A DNA stretch of 64,000 nt, taken from contig JARGOX010000020.1 of the NCBI GenBank assembly GCA_029233925.1, forward strand, positions 62,001 to 126,000. Reading direction: 5' to 3'. The stretch is from Rhizobiaceae bacterium (GTDB taxonomy: Bacteria > Pseudomonadota > Alphaproteobacteria > Rhizobiales > Rhizobiaceae). A program made the translations under genes and the position numbers. The notes below the pieces were generated by a model, which was not told where the DNA came from, ran no database searches, and saw only the letters and a program-made list of their open reading frames with translations. Position 1 is the first letter of the stretch; the number at the start of each line of letters is the position of its first letter. Of this stretch, positions 36,092 to 44,730 are shown piece after piece.

Positions 36092-36362
36092 ATCGATACA
36101 CTTTTTTTGCGTCCGTTTTACCAAGTAAACGCTCCGGACATCCGTTAAATAGAAACAATCTTGGCGCTTTTTTAATAACCCTAAGCGTTAATTGTTAAAT
36201 ATTACCTTAGAAATGACCGCTAAAACACAGCAATACGGCAGCGCGCGATACAGCCTGCAAAATAGAAAAACAATTTCAATCCGGTCACAGCGCAGGCGTC
36301 ACTACATTCGCCCGAAAGCAGAGTTTCATGGTACATGTAACTAAAAAGCGGTTTGTCTTTAA

Positions 36363-38012
36363 TCAGATGGCGCTTGCCGATGCCCGTCCGGCTGTTCGCC
36401 CGGAAAAGATACATCCACCCAGAAAAGTACCTTCAAGGGCATTATAGCCATGCATGCCACCGCCGCCAAAGCCGGCAACTTCGCCGGCTGCGTAGAGCCC
36501 TTCGATGATGTTTCCACCAGCGTCCAGAACCCTTGATGACAGATCGGTGTGGAGGCCACCCAATGTCTTTCTGGTCAGGATATTCAGCCGCACGGCAATC
36601 AGCGGCCCGTGTTTCGGATCGAGTATACGATGTGGTTTAGCGGTCCGAATGAGCTTGTCGCCAAGATAGTTGCGTGCCCCCCGCATCGCCACGATCTGCA
36701 TGTCCTTTGAATAGCTGTTGCCCACTTCACGATCCCGCGCCTCAAGCTGCGCACGCAATGTGTCGAGCTGGATGAGATTGTCATCGGTCAATGCGTTCAT
36801 GCCTTCAACCAGCGCTTCAAGTGTATCGCGAACGACAAAATCCTCGCCCTTGTCCTTGAAAGCTTCAACCGGTGGCGGTGCTCCCTTGCGCACGCGCTGA
36901 AGCACCTTGAGAATGCTCTTGCCCGTCAGGTCTGGATTTTGTTCCGAACCCGAAAGGGCAAATTCCTTTTCAATAATCGACTGGCTGAGAACAAACCAGC
37001 TGTAGTCGTGGCCGGTGCTCATGATGTGCTTGAGGGTCGACAATGTATCGAAACCCGGCAGGCACGGCAGCGGCAGGCGATGACCTTGCGCATCGCACCA
37101 GAATGATGATGGGCCCGGTAAAATGCGTATACCATGCTTTGGCCATATGGGGTTCCAGTTCCTGACGCCTTCCGTGTAGTGCCACATGCGGTCGGAATTG
37201 ATGATGGATGCGCCGGCACGGGCGCTGATATCCAGCATGCGGCCATCCACATGATGCGGCACACCTGAAATCATCTCTTTGGGCGGCTGGCCCAGCCGAT
37301 CATGTGGCCAGTTTCTGCGCACCAGGTCATGATTGCCACCAATGCCTCCGGAACTGACAATCACGGCGCCTGCCGAATAGGAAAATTCACCGGCGATGGT
37401 GCGTGAAGATTTTTCACCACGCGCTGCCTGGCTTTCCTCCAGAATGCTGCCGCGCACACCGCTCACCCGCCCATCCGTCGTGATGATCTCATCAACCTGA
37501 TGGCGAAAACACAGCCTGACCAGGCCCTTTTCAACGCCCAGGCGCACACGCCGCTCGAAGGGTTCGACAAGCGCCGGACCGGTTCCCCAGGTCACATGAA
37601 AGCGCGGGACGGAATTGCCATGTCCATTGGCCAGCCCGCCGCCCCGTTCGGCCCAGCCAACAACCGGGAACCAGCGCACGCCCTGCTGATGCAGCCACTT
37701 GCGTTTTTCCCCGGCGGCAAAATCCACATAGGCTTCGGCCCATTTGCGCGGCCAGAAATCCTCTTCGCGATCAAATTGGGCAGAGCCCAGCCAATCCTGC
37801 CATGTCAGATCCCGGCTGTCGCGCACACCCAGTCTGCGCTGCTCGGGAGAATCGACAAACAGCAATCCGCCAAAAGACCAGAAGGCCTGGCCGCCCAGAT
37901 TGGCTTCATTTTCCTGATCGACAAGGATGACCGACTTTCCGGCATCGGCAAGCTCGGCGGCTGCTACAAGTCCAGCAAGACCGGCTCCCACAACTAGAGC
38001 GTCACAATCCAT
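36363..38012 (-). CDS. FAD-dependent dehydrogenase, KstD/fumarate reductase family
   Basis: The 549-residue flavoprotein opens with the Rossmann FAD motif ALVVGAGLAGLVAAAELADAGKSVILVDQE and ends with the second FAD contact GLYAAGEVAGFGGGGMHGYNALEGTFLGGCIFSGRTAG. The middle has the fumarate reductase/3-ketosteroid dehydrogenase-like cap domain. Database entries of this type are usually just called FAD-binding dehydrogenase; the substrate is unknown. GGGAGG lies just before ATG 38012 and fixes the start against an upstream frame. It stands alone, with a 238-base AT-rich gap downstream of it toward the PstS-like gene's promoter. Confidence 0.9.
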   Translation of the reverse strand: MDCDALVVGAGLAGLVAAAELADAGKSVILVDQENEANLGGQAFWSFGGLLFVDSPEQRRLGVRDSRDLTWQDWLGSAQFDREEDFWPRKWAEAYVDFAAGEKRKWLHQQGVRWFPVVGWAERGGGLANGHGNSVPRFHVTWGTGPALVEPFERRVRLGVEKGLVRLCFRHQVDEIITTDGRVSGVRGSILEESQAARGEKSSRTIAGEFSYSAGAVIVSSGGIGGNHDLVRRNWPHDRLGQPPKEMISGVPHHVDGRMLDISARAGASIINSDRMWHYTEGVRNWNPIWPKHGIRILPGPSSFWCDAQGHRLPLPCLPGFDTLSTLKHIMSTGHDYSWFVLSQSIIEKEFALSGSEQNPDLTGKSILKVLQRVRKGAPPPVEAFKDKGEDFVVRDTLEALVEGMNALTDDNLIQLDTLRAQLEARDREVGNSYSKDMQIVAMRGARNYLGDKLIRTAKPHRILDPKHGPLIAVRLNILTRKTLGGLHTDLSSRVLDAGGNIIEGLYAAGEVAGFGGGGMHGYNALEGTFLGGCIFSGRTAGRASASAI

Positions 38013-38110
38013 CTGTTTCCTCCCGATCCCGGCATCACCTGCTGCCCCCAAAAAATCGTCTGGCCAACATTGTCTGGCCAGAAGACGTTACAGCATTTGC
38101 CAAACAAACG

Positions 38111-39142
38111 TCAGCGTTCCGTCAATTTCAGCTCGATACGTCGATTGATGGCCCGTGCTCTGGGGGAATCGCCCTCTTCGATAGGCTGGAATTCCCCGAA
38201 GCCGGCGGCAACCAGACGATGGGCCGGAACGCCGCGCTCAATCAGAAATTTCACCACGGATGTCGAGCGCGCGGTTGAAAGTTCCCAATTGTCCGCATAA
38301 CGCCCGGTACCGGACAGGGGAACATTGTCCGTATGGCCGTCAACGCGAAGCACCCAGTTGATATCCGTCGGAATTTCCCGGGCAAGTTCAAGAATTGCAC
38401 CGGCAAGTTTGGCCATCTCTTCCTTGCCATCCACATTGAGATCGGAACTGCCGGAAGAAAACAGCACTTCGGACTGCAGCACGAAGCGGTCGCCGACAAT
38501 GCGAATGTTCTCACGGTCTGACAGAATCTCACGCAAACGGCCGAAGAAATCCGAGCGGTAACGATTGAGTTCCTGCACCCTTTGCGCCAGGGCGACATTC
38601 AAACGTCGCCCGAGATCGGCGATTTTTGTCTGCGACGAGCGGTCCTTTGCTTCCGAAGCATCCAGCGCATCTTCCAGCGCGGCCATCTGGCGGCGCAATG
38701 CGGCAATCTGCTGGTTGAGCAGTTCGACCTGCGACATCGCCCGCTGACTGATCTGTTTTTCCTCGTCAAGCGACTGGGTCAGGGCGCCAATCTGCGCTTC
38801 GGCTGCACCGGAGGCTCCAGCGCCACGTGACAGCAGCTCCTGAAGTCTGGAGCGTTCACCTTCAGTATCGGAAAGCGTCGCCTGCATATTGGCAAGCGCA
38901 TCCTCCAGATCCTGCTTGCCCGAGCGCTCCAGCGCCAACAATTGCGTTAGTTCATTCAACTGGCTGTTCAGCCGGTTAAGCACCTCGTCCTGACCACTGA
39001 TTTCACGGCTGAGAAGAAACTGCGCCATGACAAAAACGGACAGCAAAAACATGAGTGCGAGCAGCAATGTCGCAAAAGCGTCGACAAACCCCGGCCAGTA
39101 GTCAACGCCACGGTCACCGCGACGATTGCGCGAAAGTGCCAT
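38111..39142 (-). CDS. MotB/OmpA-like membrane protein with coiled coil
   Basis: The 343-residue protein has one N-terminal membrane helix (YWPGFVDAFATLLLALMFLLSVFVMAQFLL) containing an Asp as in MotB plugs. A long coiled coil follows (about 50-190, rich in E, Q, L), and an OmpA-type peptidoglycan-binding domain (about 220-343: VDGHTDNVPLSGTGRYADNWELSTARSTSVVKFLIERGV...GFGEFQP). It begins three bases after the MotA-like gene. The two should form an ion-driven complex spanning the inner membrane and gripping the wall. This pair is outside any flagellar operon. Relatives include TolR/MotB and ZorB; the job is unknown. Confidence 0.88.
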   Translation of the reverse strand: MALSRNRRGDRGVDYWPGFVDAFATLLLALMFLLSVFVMAQFLLSREISGQDEVLNRLNSQLNELTQLLALERSGKQDLEDALANMQATLSDTEGERSRLQELLSRGAGASGAAEAQIGALTQSLDEEKQISQRAMSQVELLNQQIAALRRQMAALEDALDASEAKDRSSQTKIADLGRRLNVALAQRVQELNRYRSDFFGRLREILSDRENIRIVGDRFVLQSEVLFSSGSSDLNVDGKEEMAKLAGAILELAREIPTDINWVLRVDGHTDNVPLSGTGRYADNWELSTARSTSVVKFLIERGVPAHRLVAAGFGEFQPIEEGDSPRARAINRRIELKLTER

Positions 39143-39145
39143 GGC

Positions 39146-40207
39146 CTAGCGGCCCCCGGACTTTTTGTCGTTGCCCATTTTGCTGATCTTGTCGCCCAAT
39201 GCATCCAGCGTCTGCCGCATCGCACGCGCTTCGCTCTGCTGCGATTCAATCCAGTCGCGCAGCATTTGTTGTTCGCTGCGCATGTTCTTGACAAGCCCCT
39301 GAATGCCTTCTGCCAGATTCGCCATGGCAGCTGTGGAACGCTGATTGATACCGCCGCTCGATTGGGCTGCCATCGTCTGCACCGTCTCGGACAGACGTCT
39401 GATATCCTCGGAACTTTCCGCTCCGGCACCGCTCTCCTGTGTGGCACCGTCAAAATCCGGATCGGTCACGGTTGAGAGCCAGTTTTCAAGTTCTGTATAA
39501 AAGCGGTTTTGTGCACGCCCGGCCTGCAAATCGAGAAAGCCCAGAACCAGCGATCCGGTCAATCCGAAAAGCGAAGTGGAAAACGCTGTGCTCATGCCTT
39601 CCAGTGGTGAAGCCAATCCGGTCTTCAGCGCCTGGAGGACGTCATTGGTGCTGCCGGTACCCGGATCCAGCGACTGAATGACCGAATTGATCGAATCAAG
39701 CGTCAGCAACAGTCCCCAGAATGTGCCCAGAAGGCCAAGAAAGACCAGCAGTCCGATCATGTATCGGGACGTATCGCGGGATTCGTCCAATCGTGTGGCG
39801 ATGGAATCAAGGATGGAGCGAAGCGAGCTGGTCGACAGCGACATGGATTGCTTGCGACTGAGCTGCACCCGCATCGGCGCAAGCAGGGTCGGGTTGCGGC
39901 TGTTGCGAACATTGTCACCGCCCTGCCTGAAGGAATTGACCCAATTGACCTCGGGGCGCAATCGCAGCACCTGATTGACCGCAAGCAAAACTCCGATGGC
40001 CAGGACGAACAGAATAAAGCCGTTCAGACCGGGATTGGCAAAAAATGCTGTCGATATCTGTCTGTAAAGTATGGCCGTGAGAAACCCGGTGATGATCAGA
40101 AAAATGACCATCGTTCCGAAAAACACCATGGGGCTCGACAAACGGTGCGGCTCGACGCCCATGTCCTGATCAGACAGGCCCCACCCGGAGAGTTTTAGCT
40201 TTGCCAT
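39146..40207 (-). CDS. MotA/TolQ/ExbB-like proton channel protein
   Basis: The 353-residue protein has membrane segments near 27-47 and 62-80 and the MotA/ExbB core with SRYMIGLLVFLGLLGTFWGLLLTLDSI and GMSTAFSTSLFGLTGSLVLGFLDLQAG. A C-terminal tail of about 110 residues is predicted to be helical (SEDIRRLSETVQTMAAQSS...). It pairs with the OmpA-like protein three bases downstream. ZorA of the Zorya defence system has a similar layout, but no ZorC, ZorD or ZorE gene is present, so a housekeeping envelope role is more likely. Confidence 0.88.
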   Translation of the reverse strand: MAKLKLSGWGLSDQDMGVEPHRLSSPMVFFGTMVIFLIITGFLTAILYRQISTAFFANPGLNGFILFVLAIGVLLAVNQVLRLRPEVNWVNSFRQGGDNVRNSRNPTLLAPMRVQLSRKQSMSLSTSSLRSILDSIATRLDESRDTSRYMIGLLVFLGLLGTFWGLLLTLDSINSVIQSLDPGTGSTNDVLQALKTGLASPLEGMSTAFSTSLFGLTGSLVLGFLDLQAGRAQNRFYTELENWLSTVTDPDFDGATQESGAGAESSEDIRRLSETVQTMAAQSSGGINQRSTAAMANLAEGIQGLVKNMRSEQQMLRDWIESQQSEARAMRQTLDALGDKISKMGNDKKSGGR

Positions 40208-40425
40208 ATGCGGCGTACCCTAGCCTTTTCCTGCGCCAAATCCGCATCGATTGAACCGATACATTGCGGCTATTCGACTGCATTACCGGAAGCAATCGCC
40301 CCTGTGCCGAACGCGAATGGGCAACAAACTTCGCCTATTGTGACTTCTGCCTCAAAAGTCCTGTGAAACTAAACAAAAACTGTAACAAATGAAAAGAGCG
40401 GAAATAAAAGAAGTTTGACTTTGTG

Positions 40426-41241
40426 CTATTGCGTGTCGTTTTTACCATCCGGACCCGGTTTCTTCAGGACCGACATCAATTCCTTGTGGATCCGTTCATT
40501 TCCCGCAACAATGCTGTTGGTCTTGAACATCGCACTGCCACCGGTTTTGTCACTGAGAAAACCGCCGGCTTCGCGGATCAGGATGATTCCAGCAGCCATA
40601 TCCCAGGGATGCAGTCCTTCTTCCCAGAACCCGTCGAAACGTCCGGCAGCCACATAGGCCAGATCAAGGGCTGCAGAACCCAATCGGCGAATCCCCGCCA
40701 CTTCACCCATGACATGGCTCAAGGCAATCAGATATTGGCCGTGATGGCCGCGTCCCATATGCGGCACACCCGTTCCGATCACACAATCGGGCAATGTCCT
40801 GCGCGCAGCTACACGCATGCGCCGGTCATTGAGAAAGGCGCCATTGCCCCGCTCAGCCGTGTATAATTCGTCCATCGCAGGATTATAGATCACGCCAGCG
40901 ACCACTTCACCCTGCCGTTCCAGTGCGATCGACACCGAAAAAAGCGGAATGCCGTGCAGAAAATTCGTCGTGCCGTCCAGTGGATCGATAATCCACCGAT
41001 GCTGACCGTCGGATCCTTTGCTCTCACCACTTTCTTCCGCCAGTACGCCATAGGTCGGTCGCGCCCGGGACAATTCGCGCAGAATGATCTCTTCGGCTTT
41101 CTGATCGGCCTGACTGACATAGTCGCCGGGTCCCTTCATCGAGACCTGCAGATTCTGGACTTCGCCAAAGTCCCTTGCTAGAGCCCGGCCTGCTTTCAGC
41201 GCGGCCTGGACCATGACATTGAGAAGCGCTGAACGTGCCAT
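40426..41241 (-). CDS. suhB: Inositol monophosphatase family protein (SuhB)
   Basis: The 271-residue phosphatase has the metal-binding motifs of the family: EESGE (first Glu), WIIDPLDGTTNFLHGIP and HPWDMAAGIILIREAGG. It hydrolyses inositol-1-phosphate or related sugar phosphates and in enterobacteria SuhB also binds the transcription antitermination complex. ATG 41241 starts MARSALLNVMVQAALKAGR, the usual alphaproteobacterial start. It follows efp on the same strand after 143 bases, an order seen in many Rhizobiales. Confidence 0.95.
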   Translation of the reverse strand: MARSALLNVMVQAALKAGRALARDFGEVQNLQVSMKGPGDYVSQADQKAEEIILRELSRARPTYGVLAEESGESKGSDGQHRWIIDPLDGTTNFLHGIPLFSVSIALERQGEVVAGVIYNPAMDELYTAERGNGAFLNDRRMRVAARRTLPDCVIGTGVPHMGRGHHGQYLIALSHVMGEVAGIRRLGSAALDLAYVAAGRFDGFWEEGLHPWDMAAGIILIREAGGFLSDKTGGSAMFKTNSIVAGNERIHKELMSVLKKPGPDGKNDTQ

Positions 41242-41384
41242 TTTGCTTTGCCTTGATGCTCTTTGGAGCTTTTGTGGAAAAGCCCGTTCACTTTTCCAAT
41301 GTGACTACGCGTGAAAACTGACCATTTTGGTGTATCACCGGTTCCATGATTACCTGACTGATTCAATCGGTCAAACAATACAAT

Positions 41385-41948
41385 TCAGTCAGCGCGTCGG
41401 ATATAGGTTATTTCGTTGGTATCGACCAGAATTCGTTCGCCTGCATCGATAAAGGGCGGAACCATGACACGGACGCCATTTTCCATGACGGCCGGTTTGT
41501 AGGATGACGTCGCCGTCTGGCCCTTGACCACCGGATCAGCCTCGGCGATCGTCAGAACCACCTGATCAGGAAGCCTGATGCCAATCGGCTTTTCCTCATA
41601 GAGTTCCACCGTGACCTTCATGCCATCCTGAAGGAACTTGGCGCGATCACCGACAAATTCCTGCTGCAGTTCGAGCTGCTCATAGGTTTCATTGTCCATG
41701 AACACCAGCATTTCGCCCTGCTCATAGAGAAACTGAAAGTCTTTTTGTTCCAGCCGAACCTTTTCGACGGTGGCCGATGCACGGAACCGCTCGTTGAGTT
41801 TCGTGCCATCCAGCAGGTTCTTCAACTCGACCTGGTTGAATGCGCCGCCTTTGCCGGGCTTGACCGCATTGGTCTTGACCGCAACCCAAAGGCTGCCGTT
41901 GTGCTCGACCACATTGCCAGGGCGAATTTCATTTCCATTAATTTTCAT
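41385..41948 (-). CDS. efp: Translation elongation factor P
   Basis: EF-P binds stalled ribosomes at polyproline. The 187-residue product starts [18 protein letters not shown], carries the tip loop [16 protein letters not shown] with Lys33 as the site of beta-lysine modification, and ends with the OB-fold signature [35 protein letters not shown] frame extends 25 codons upstream, but the conserved start is ATG 41948. No EpmA or EpmB gene is in the window. Confidence 0.98.
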   Translation of the reverse strand: MKINGNEIRPGNVVEHNGSLWVAVKTNAVKPGKGGAFNQVELKNLLDGTKLNERFRASATVEKVRLEQKDFQFLYEQGEMLVFMDNETYEQLELQQEFVGDRAKFLQDGMKVTVELYEEKPIGIRLPDQVVLTIAEADPVVKGQTATSSYKPAVMENGVRVMVPPFIDAGERILVDTNEITYIRRAD

Positions 41949-42059
41949 GGGAGCCGTTCCAATATAGCGACAAATCGGCGCCTCAAGAACACAATTAGGC
42001 CGTACATGCAAGCCTGTTCGCAATCAAGGTGCCGGTCCGCCTGGGTAGGATAACCCGGA

Positions 42060-43139
42060 TTATCGCGTTCTGAAATTATTCGAAGCCTCGATTCCGGCTT
42101 TCTGTTCCGCTGCAGTCAGCCCCTGAAAAAAGTCTTCCAGACGCCGGTCTTCAAGGCCGGCGCGACGCGATATAATGTACCATTTTGCAGCTTCAATCGG
42201 ATCGGGACGGGTGCCAATCGCATTGATATAGAGATGGGACAACCGGTTTTGAGCCATGACATTGCCGGAATTGGCAGCGCGCCGCATCCAGCCGAAACCG
42301 GCATCATAGTCGATCTTGCCGCCAATCCCGTCGATCAGCCATACACCCAGGTCCAGTTGCGCCGTATCAAAACCCGACCGGGCGGCTCGCAGCAGCCATC
42401 TGCGCGCCGTGTAGGGGTCGTCCTTCTCGAGACCCACGCCATAGGCATAAATCTGCGCCAGGGCGAATTGTGCATCTGCGATACCGTTTTCGGCCGCACT
42501 GGTCATATAGGGGAGCGCCCGCTGCACACCCTCTCTGCCCGGCTTTTCCGTTATGAGTAGCTGACCATAATTGAATTGCGCAGAGGAATTGCCGGCATCC
42601 GCAGCCCGTCGCATCAACTCTCTGGCATGCACCTTGTCCGGCGTGACGTAACGTCCCTCCAGCAATAGAAGGGCATATTTGAGTTGCGAAGCCGTATCGC
42701 CGCTGCCCGCGGCAATTCCATACCACCTGGCCGCCATCTCCATATTTTTTGGAACGCCCAGCCCACGCGCGTAGAGTTCGGCAACCAGCGTTTGCGCAGC
42801 AGGATCTCCCAGTTTTGCCAGAGGCATCGCCAGCTTGAAGGCTGTCAGATACCGGCCACGCTGAAAAGCACCATAGGCTGCATCGCCCTTCGGTTCGCTC
42901 TCGGATTCAGGGGTCTCGGCAGGCACCATGTCGAGTGTGCTCGGCAGAAAAGGCGGCCCATCCTGGCCATTCTGGCCACCCTGACCAATGTCCGCAGCAC
43001 CAAAAGCGGTGACCTGCCCAAGTGTTTTCGTCGTCGCAGCCTGTGCCGGCCCGCCTGATACCTCACCGGGTACAAAAGCAAGGCCAGAAACAACGGCAAA
43101 CAAAGCCAGCGAGCAAAGAATCTTGTTCATCGATTGCAT
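42060..43139 (-). CDS. Exported Sel1-like repeat protein
   Basis: The 359-residue protein has a signal peptide (KILCSLALFAVVSGLAFVPGEVSGGPAQA), a low-complexity linker to about residue 85, and then about six Sel1-like repeats (for example PAAQTLVAELYARGLGVPKNMEMAARWYGIAAGSGD and NVMAQNRLSHLYINAIGTRPDPIEAAKWYIISRRAG). Sel1 proteins are scaffolds for protein contacts, often in the periplasm. Start MQSMNK at 43139 begins directly beside the stop of the ThiE-like gene, so they form one unit; Met4 is an alternative start. Confidence 0.9.
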   Translation of the reverse strand: MQSMNKILCSLALFAVVSGLAFVPGEVSGGPAQAATTKTLGQVTAFGAADIGQGGQNGQDGPPFLPSTLDMVPAETPESESEPKGDAAYGAFQRGRYLTAFKLAMPLAKLGDPAAQTLVAELYARGLGVPKNMEMAARWYGIAAGSGDTASQLKYALLLLEGRYVTPDKVHARELMRRAADAGNSSAQFNYGQLLITEKPGREGVQRALPYMTSAAENGIADAQFALAQIYAYGVGLEKDDPYTARRWLLRAARSGFDTAQLDLGVWLIDGIGGKIDYDAGFGWMRRAANSGNVMAQNRLSHLYINAIGTRPDPIEAAKWYIISRRAGLEDRRLEDFFQGLTAAEQKAGIEASNNFRTR

Positions 43140-43793
43140 CTAACGCCCAAAACGTGGCGCTTTTTCGTCAAGCAGTGCATTTGCCTCTGCCACCATCTGC
43201 GCAGCCTGATCCGGTTCCGCAAAGACAGCCAGTCGCAGCGCCACAAATTCAGCGCCGCTTTCGGCAACGTCGACGATTGACCCGATGGCCTGACCGGCCA
43301 TCACCACACATGGTATTTCAACCAGGGAGGCCCACCATTCTGCCAGCGCAATATTTTTGGGATGGGCCTCGTCCTTGATGTCGCCCTCCAGCTTCCCGAA
43401 AAAAATGTAATCGGGCCGCATTTCTCCAATCTGCAGGGCAGAGTGTCGATCTTTTGCCCGTCCCCCCCCAACCATCATGTCCGGGGAAAAACGGCCAATC
43501 GCCTCCTCAAAGACATCCATGCCGTCTGCAATATGCAGGCCATCAGCTTTTACCCGCACGGCAGCCCTGCTGTCACCCGCAACCAAGGCTGCGACATTCA
43601 CCTTTTGAATGATCGGCACCAGGGTCTCCAGATATTTTTGGAACCCGGAATCATCCATACCGTATTGGGGCAGGATGACAGAAGCCACGTCACCGCCGCG
43701 AAGTGCATTTCCCATTATTTCGCCGGCAATGACCGGGTCGCTAATATCCGGTGCGACCAGAACGATCCGGCACCTGTTTTCAATATCTGACAT
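43140..43793 (-). CDS. Divergent thiamine-phosphate-synthase-like protein
   Basis: The 217-residue protein has the ThiE/TenI barrel: RIVLVAPDISDP, ILPQYGMDDSGFQKYLETLVPIIQKVNVAALVAGDSRAAVRVKADGLHIADGMD, and KPDYIFFGKLEGD. The phosphate-binding end that reads AIGGI in true ThiE is VVMAGQAIGSI here, and other catalytic residues are not obvious. Rhizobial genomes often carry such a second ThiE-like gene. Thiamine synthesis by this copy is doubtful; no other thi gene is near. It overlaps in context with the Sel1 gene (no spacer). Confidence 0.8.
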   Translation of the reverse strand: MSDIENRCRIVLVAPDISDPVIAGEIMGNALRGGDVASVILPQYGMDDSGFQKYLETLVPIIQKVNVAALVAGDSRAAVRVKADGLHIADGMDVFEEAIGRFSPDMMVGGGRAKDRHSALQIGEMRPDYIFFGKLEGDIKDEAHPKNIALAEWWASLVEIPCVVMAGQAIGSIVDVAESGAEFVALRLAVFAEPDQAAQMVAEANALLDEKAPRFGR

Positions 43794-43907
43794 TTACACC
43801 TCTCTTGATGCGGCAACGGCATCCCTATAGCCGATATCGACAACGTGTGCTCGCTTTTCATTTCATTTGCCGATAGACCACGCTCAGCACAGGATCAACC
43901 TCAATCG

Positions 43908-44681
43908 ATGCCGACTGATTTACTCTTTTACGCCGCAGCAGTGCCTGCTGTTATTCTCGTCGGCCTTTCAAAGGGCGGGCTGGGCGGTGCAATGGCGTTG
44001 ATGGGCGTTCCCATTCTGGCCCTCGTCATATCGCCGGTAAAGGCCGCAGCAATCATGCTGCCAATCATGATCATCATGGATTTGGTGGGTCTGTGGGCCT
44101 GGCGCAAGTACAATGATCGCGCGACACTGAAAGTCATGCTGCCGGGCGCAATTTTGGGGATCGGAATCGGCTGGATCACGGCATCTCTGGTTACAGCCGG
44201 CATGATTCGGCTGATTGTGGGCATTGTTGCGATGGTCTTCGCATTTCGATATTTTTATGACAAATATCGCTCAAAAAGAGGCCACCACCAACCTCCAAGA
44301 CAACAAAATCGCGTCAAAGGCACTTTTTGGGCGGCGATATCCGGCTTTACCAGTTTCGTGACCCACGCCGGTGGCCCGCCATTCCAGGTCTATGCATTGC
44401 CGCTAAGGCTCGATCCGAAAATCTACACGGGAACAAGCACCCGGTACTTCGCCGTCGTCAATGCGATCAAACTGATTCCCTATTTTGCTCTTGGTCAGAT
44501 AGATGCCAGCAATCTGAAGATATCAGCGGTCCTGCTGCCCCTCGCCCCGATTGCCACATTTGCCGGTGTCTGGCTGGTAAAACGCATGAATCCCGAAGTG
44601 TTCTATCCGATTATGTACACAATGGTTCTGCTGACCGCGATCAAGCTTGTCGTTGATGGCTCAAGTGCTGTATTTGGTTGA
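43908..44681 (+). CDS. TauE/SafE-family membrane exporter
   Basis: The 257-residue protein is almost entirely hydrophobic with about eight membrane segments and the two family repeats: VGLSKGGLGGAMALMGVPILALVISPVKAAAIMLP and SGFTSFVTHAGGPPFQVYALPLRL. TauE/SafE proteins are thought to export sulfite, sulfoacetate or other organic anions. ATG 43908 fits the family start MPTDLLFYAAAVPAVILVGLSKGG; the frame continues upstream without support. The acyl-CoA ligase gene follows after 49 bases on the same strand. Confidence 0.9.
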   Translation: MPTDLLFYAAAVPAVILVGLSKGGLGGAMALMGVPILALVISPVKAAAIMLPIMIIMDLVGLWAWRKYNDRATLKVMLPGAILGIGIGWITASLVTAGMIRLIVGIVAMVFAFRYFYDKYRSKRGHHQPPRQQNRVKGTFWAAISGFTSFVTHAGGPPFQVYALPLRLDPKIYTGTSTRYFAVVNAIKLIPYFALGQIDASNLKISAVLLPLAPIATFAGVWLVKRMNPEVFYPIMYTMVLLTAIKLVVDGSSAVFG

Positions 44682-44730
44682 GCAATACAGATTTGACATC
44701 CCATAGAACGTCGATTGCCTGGAGAAAAAA

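Noticed and set aside
38111-40207. Zorya-type defence system
   Set aside because: Only the ZorA/ZorB-like pair is present; no ZorC, ZorD or ZorE gene or other defence gene lies nearby, and flanking genes are housekeeping.
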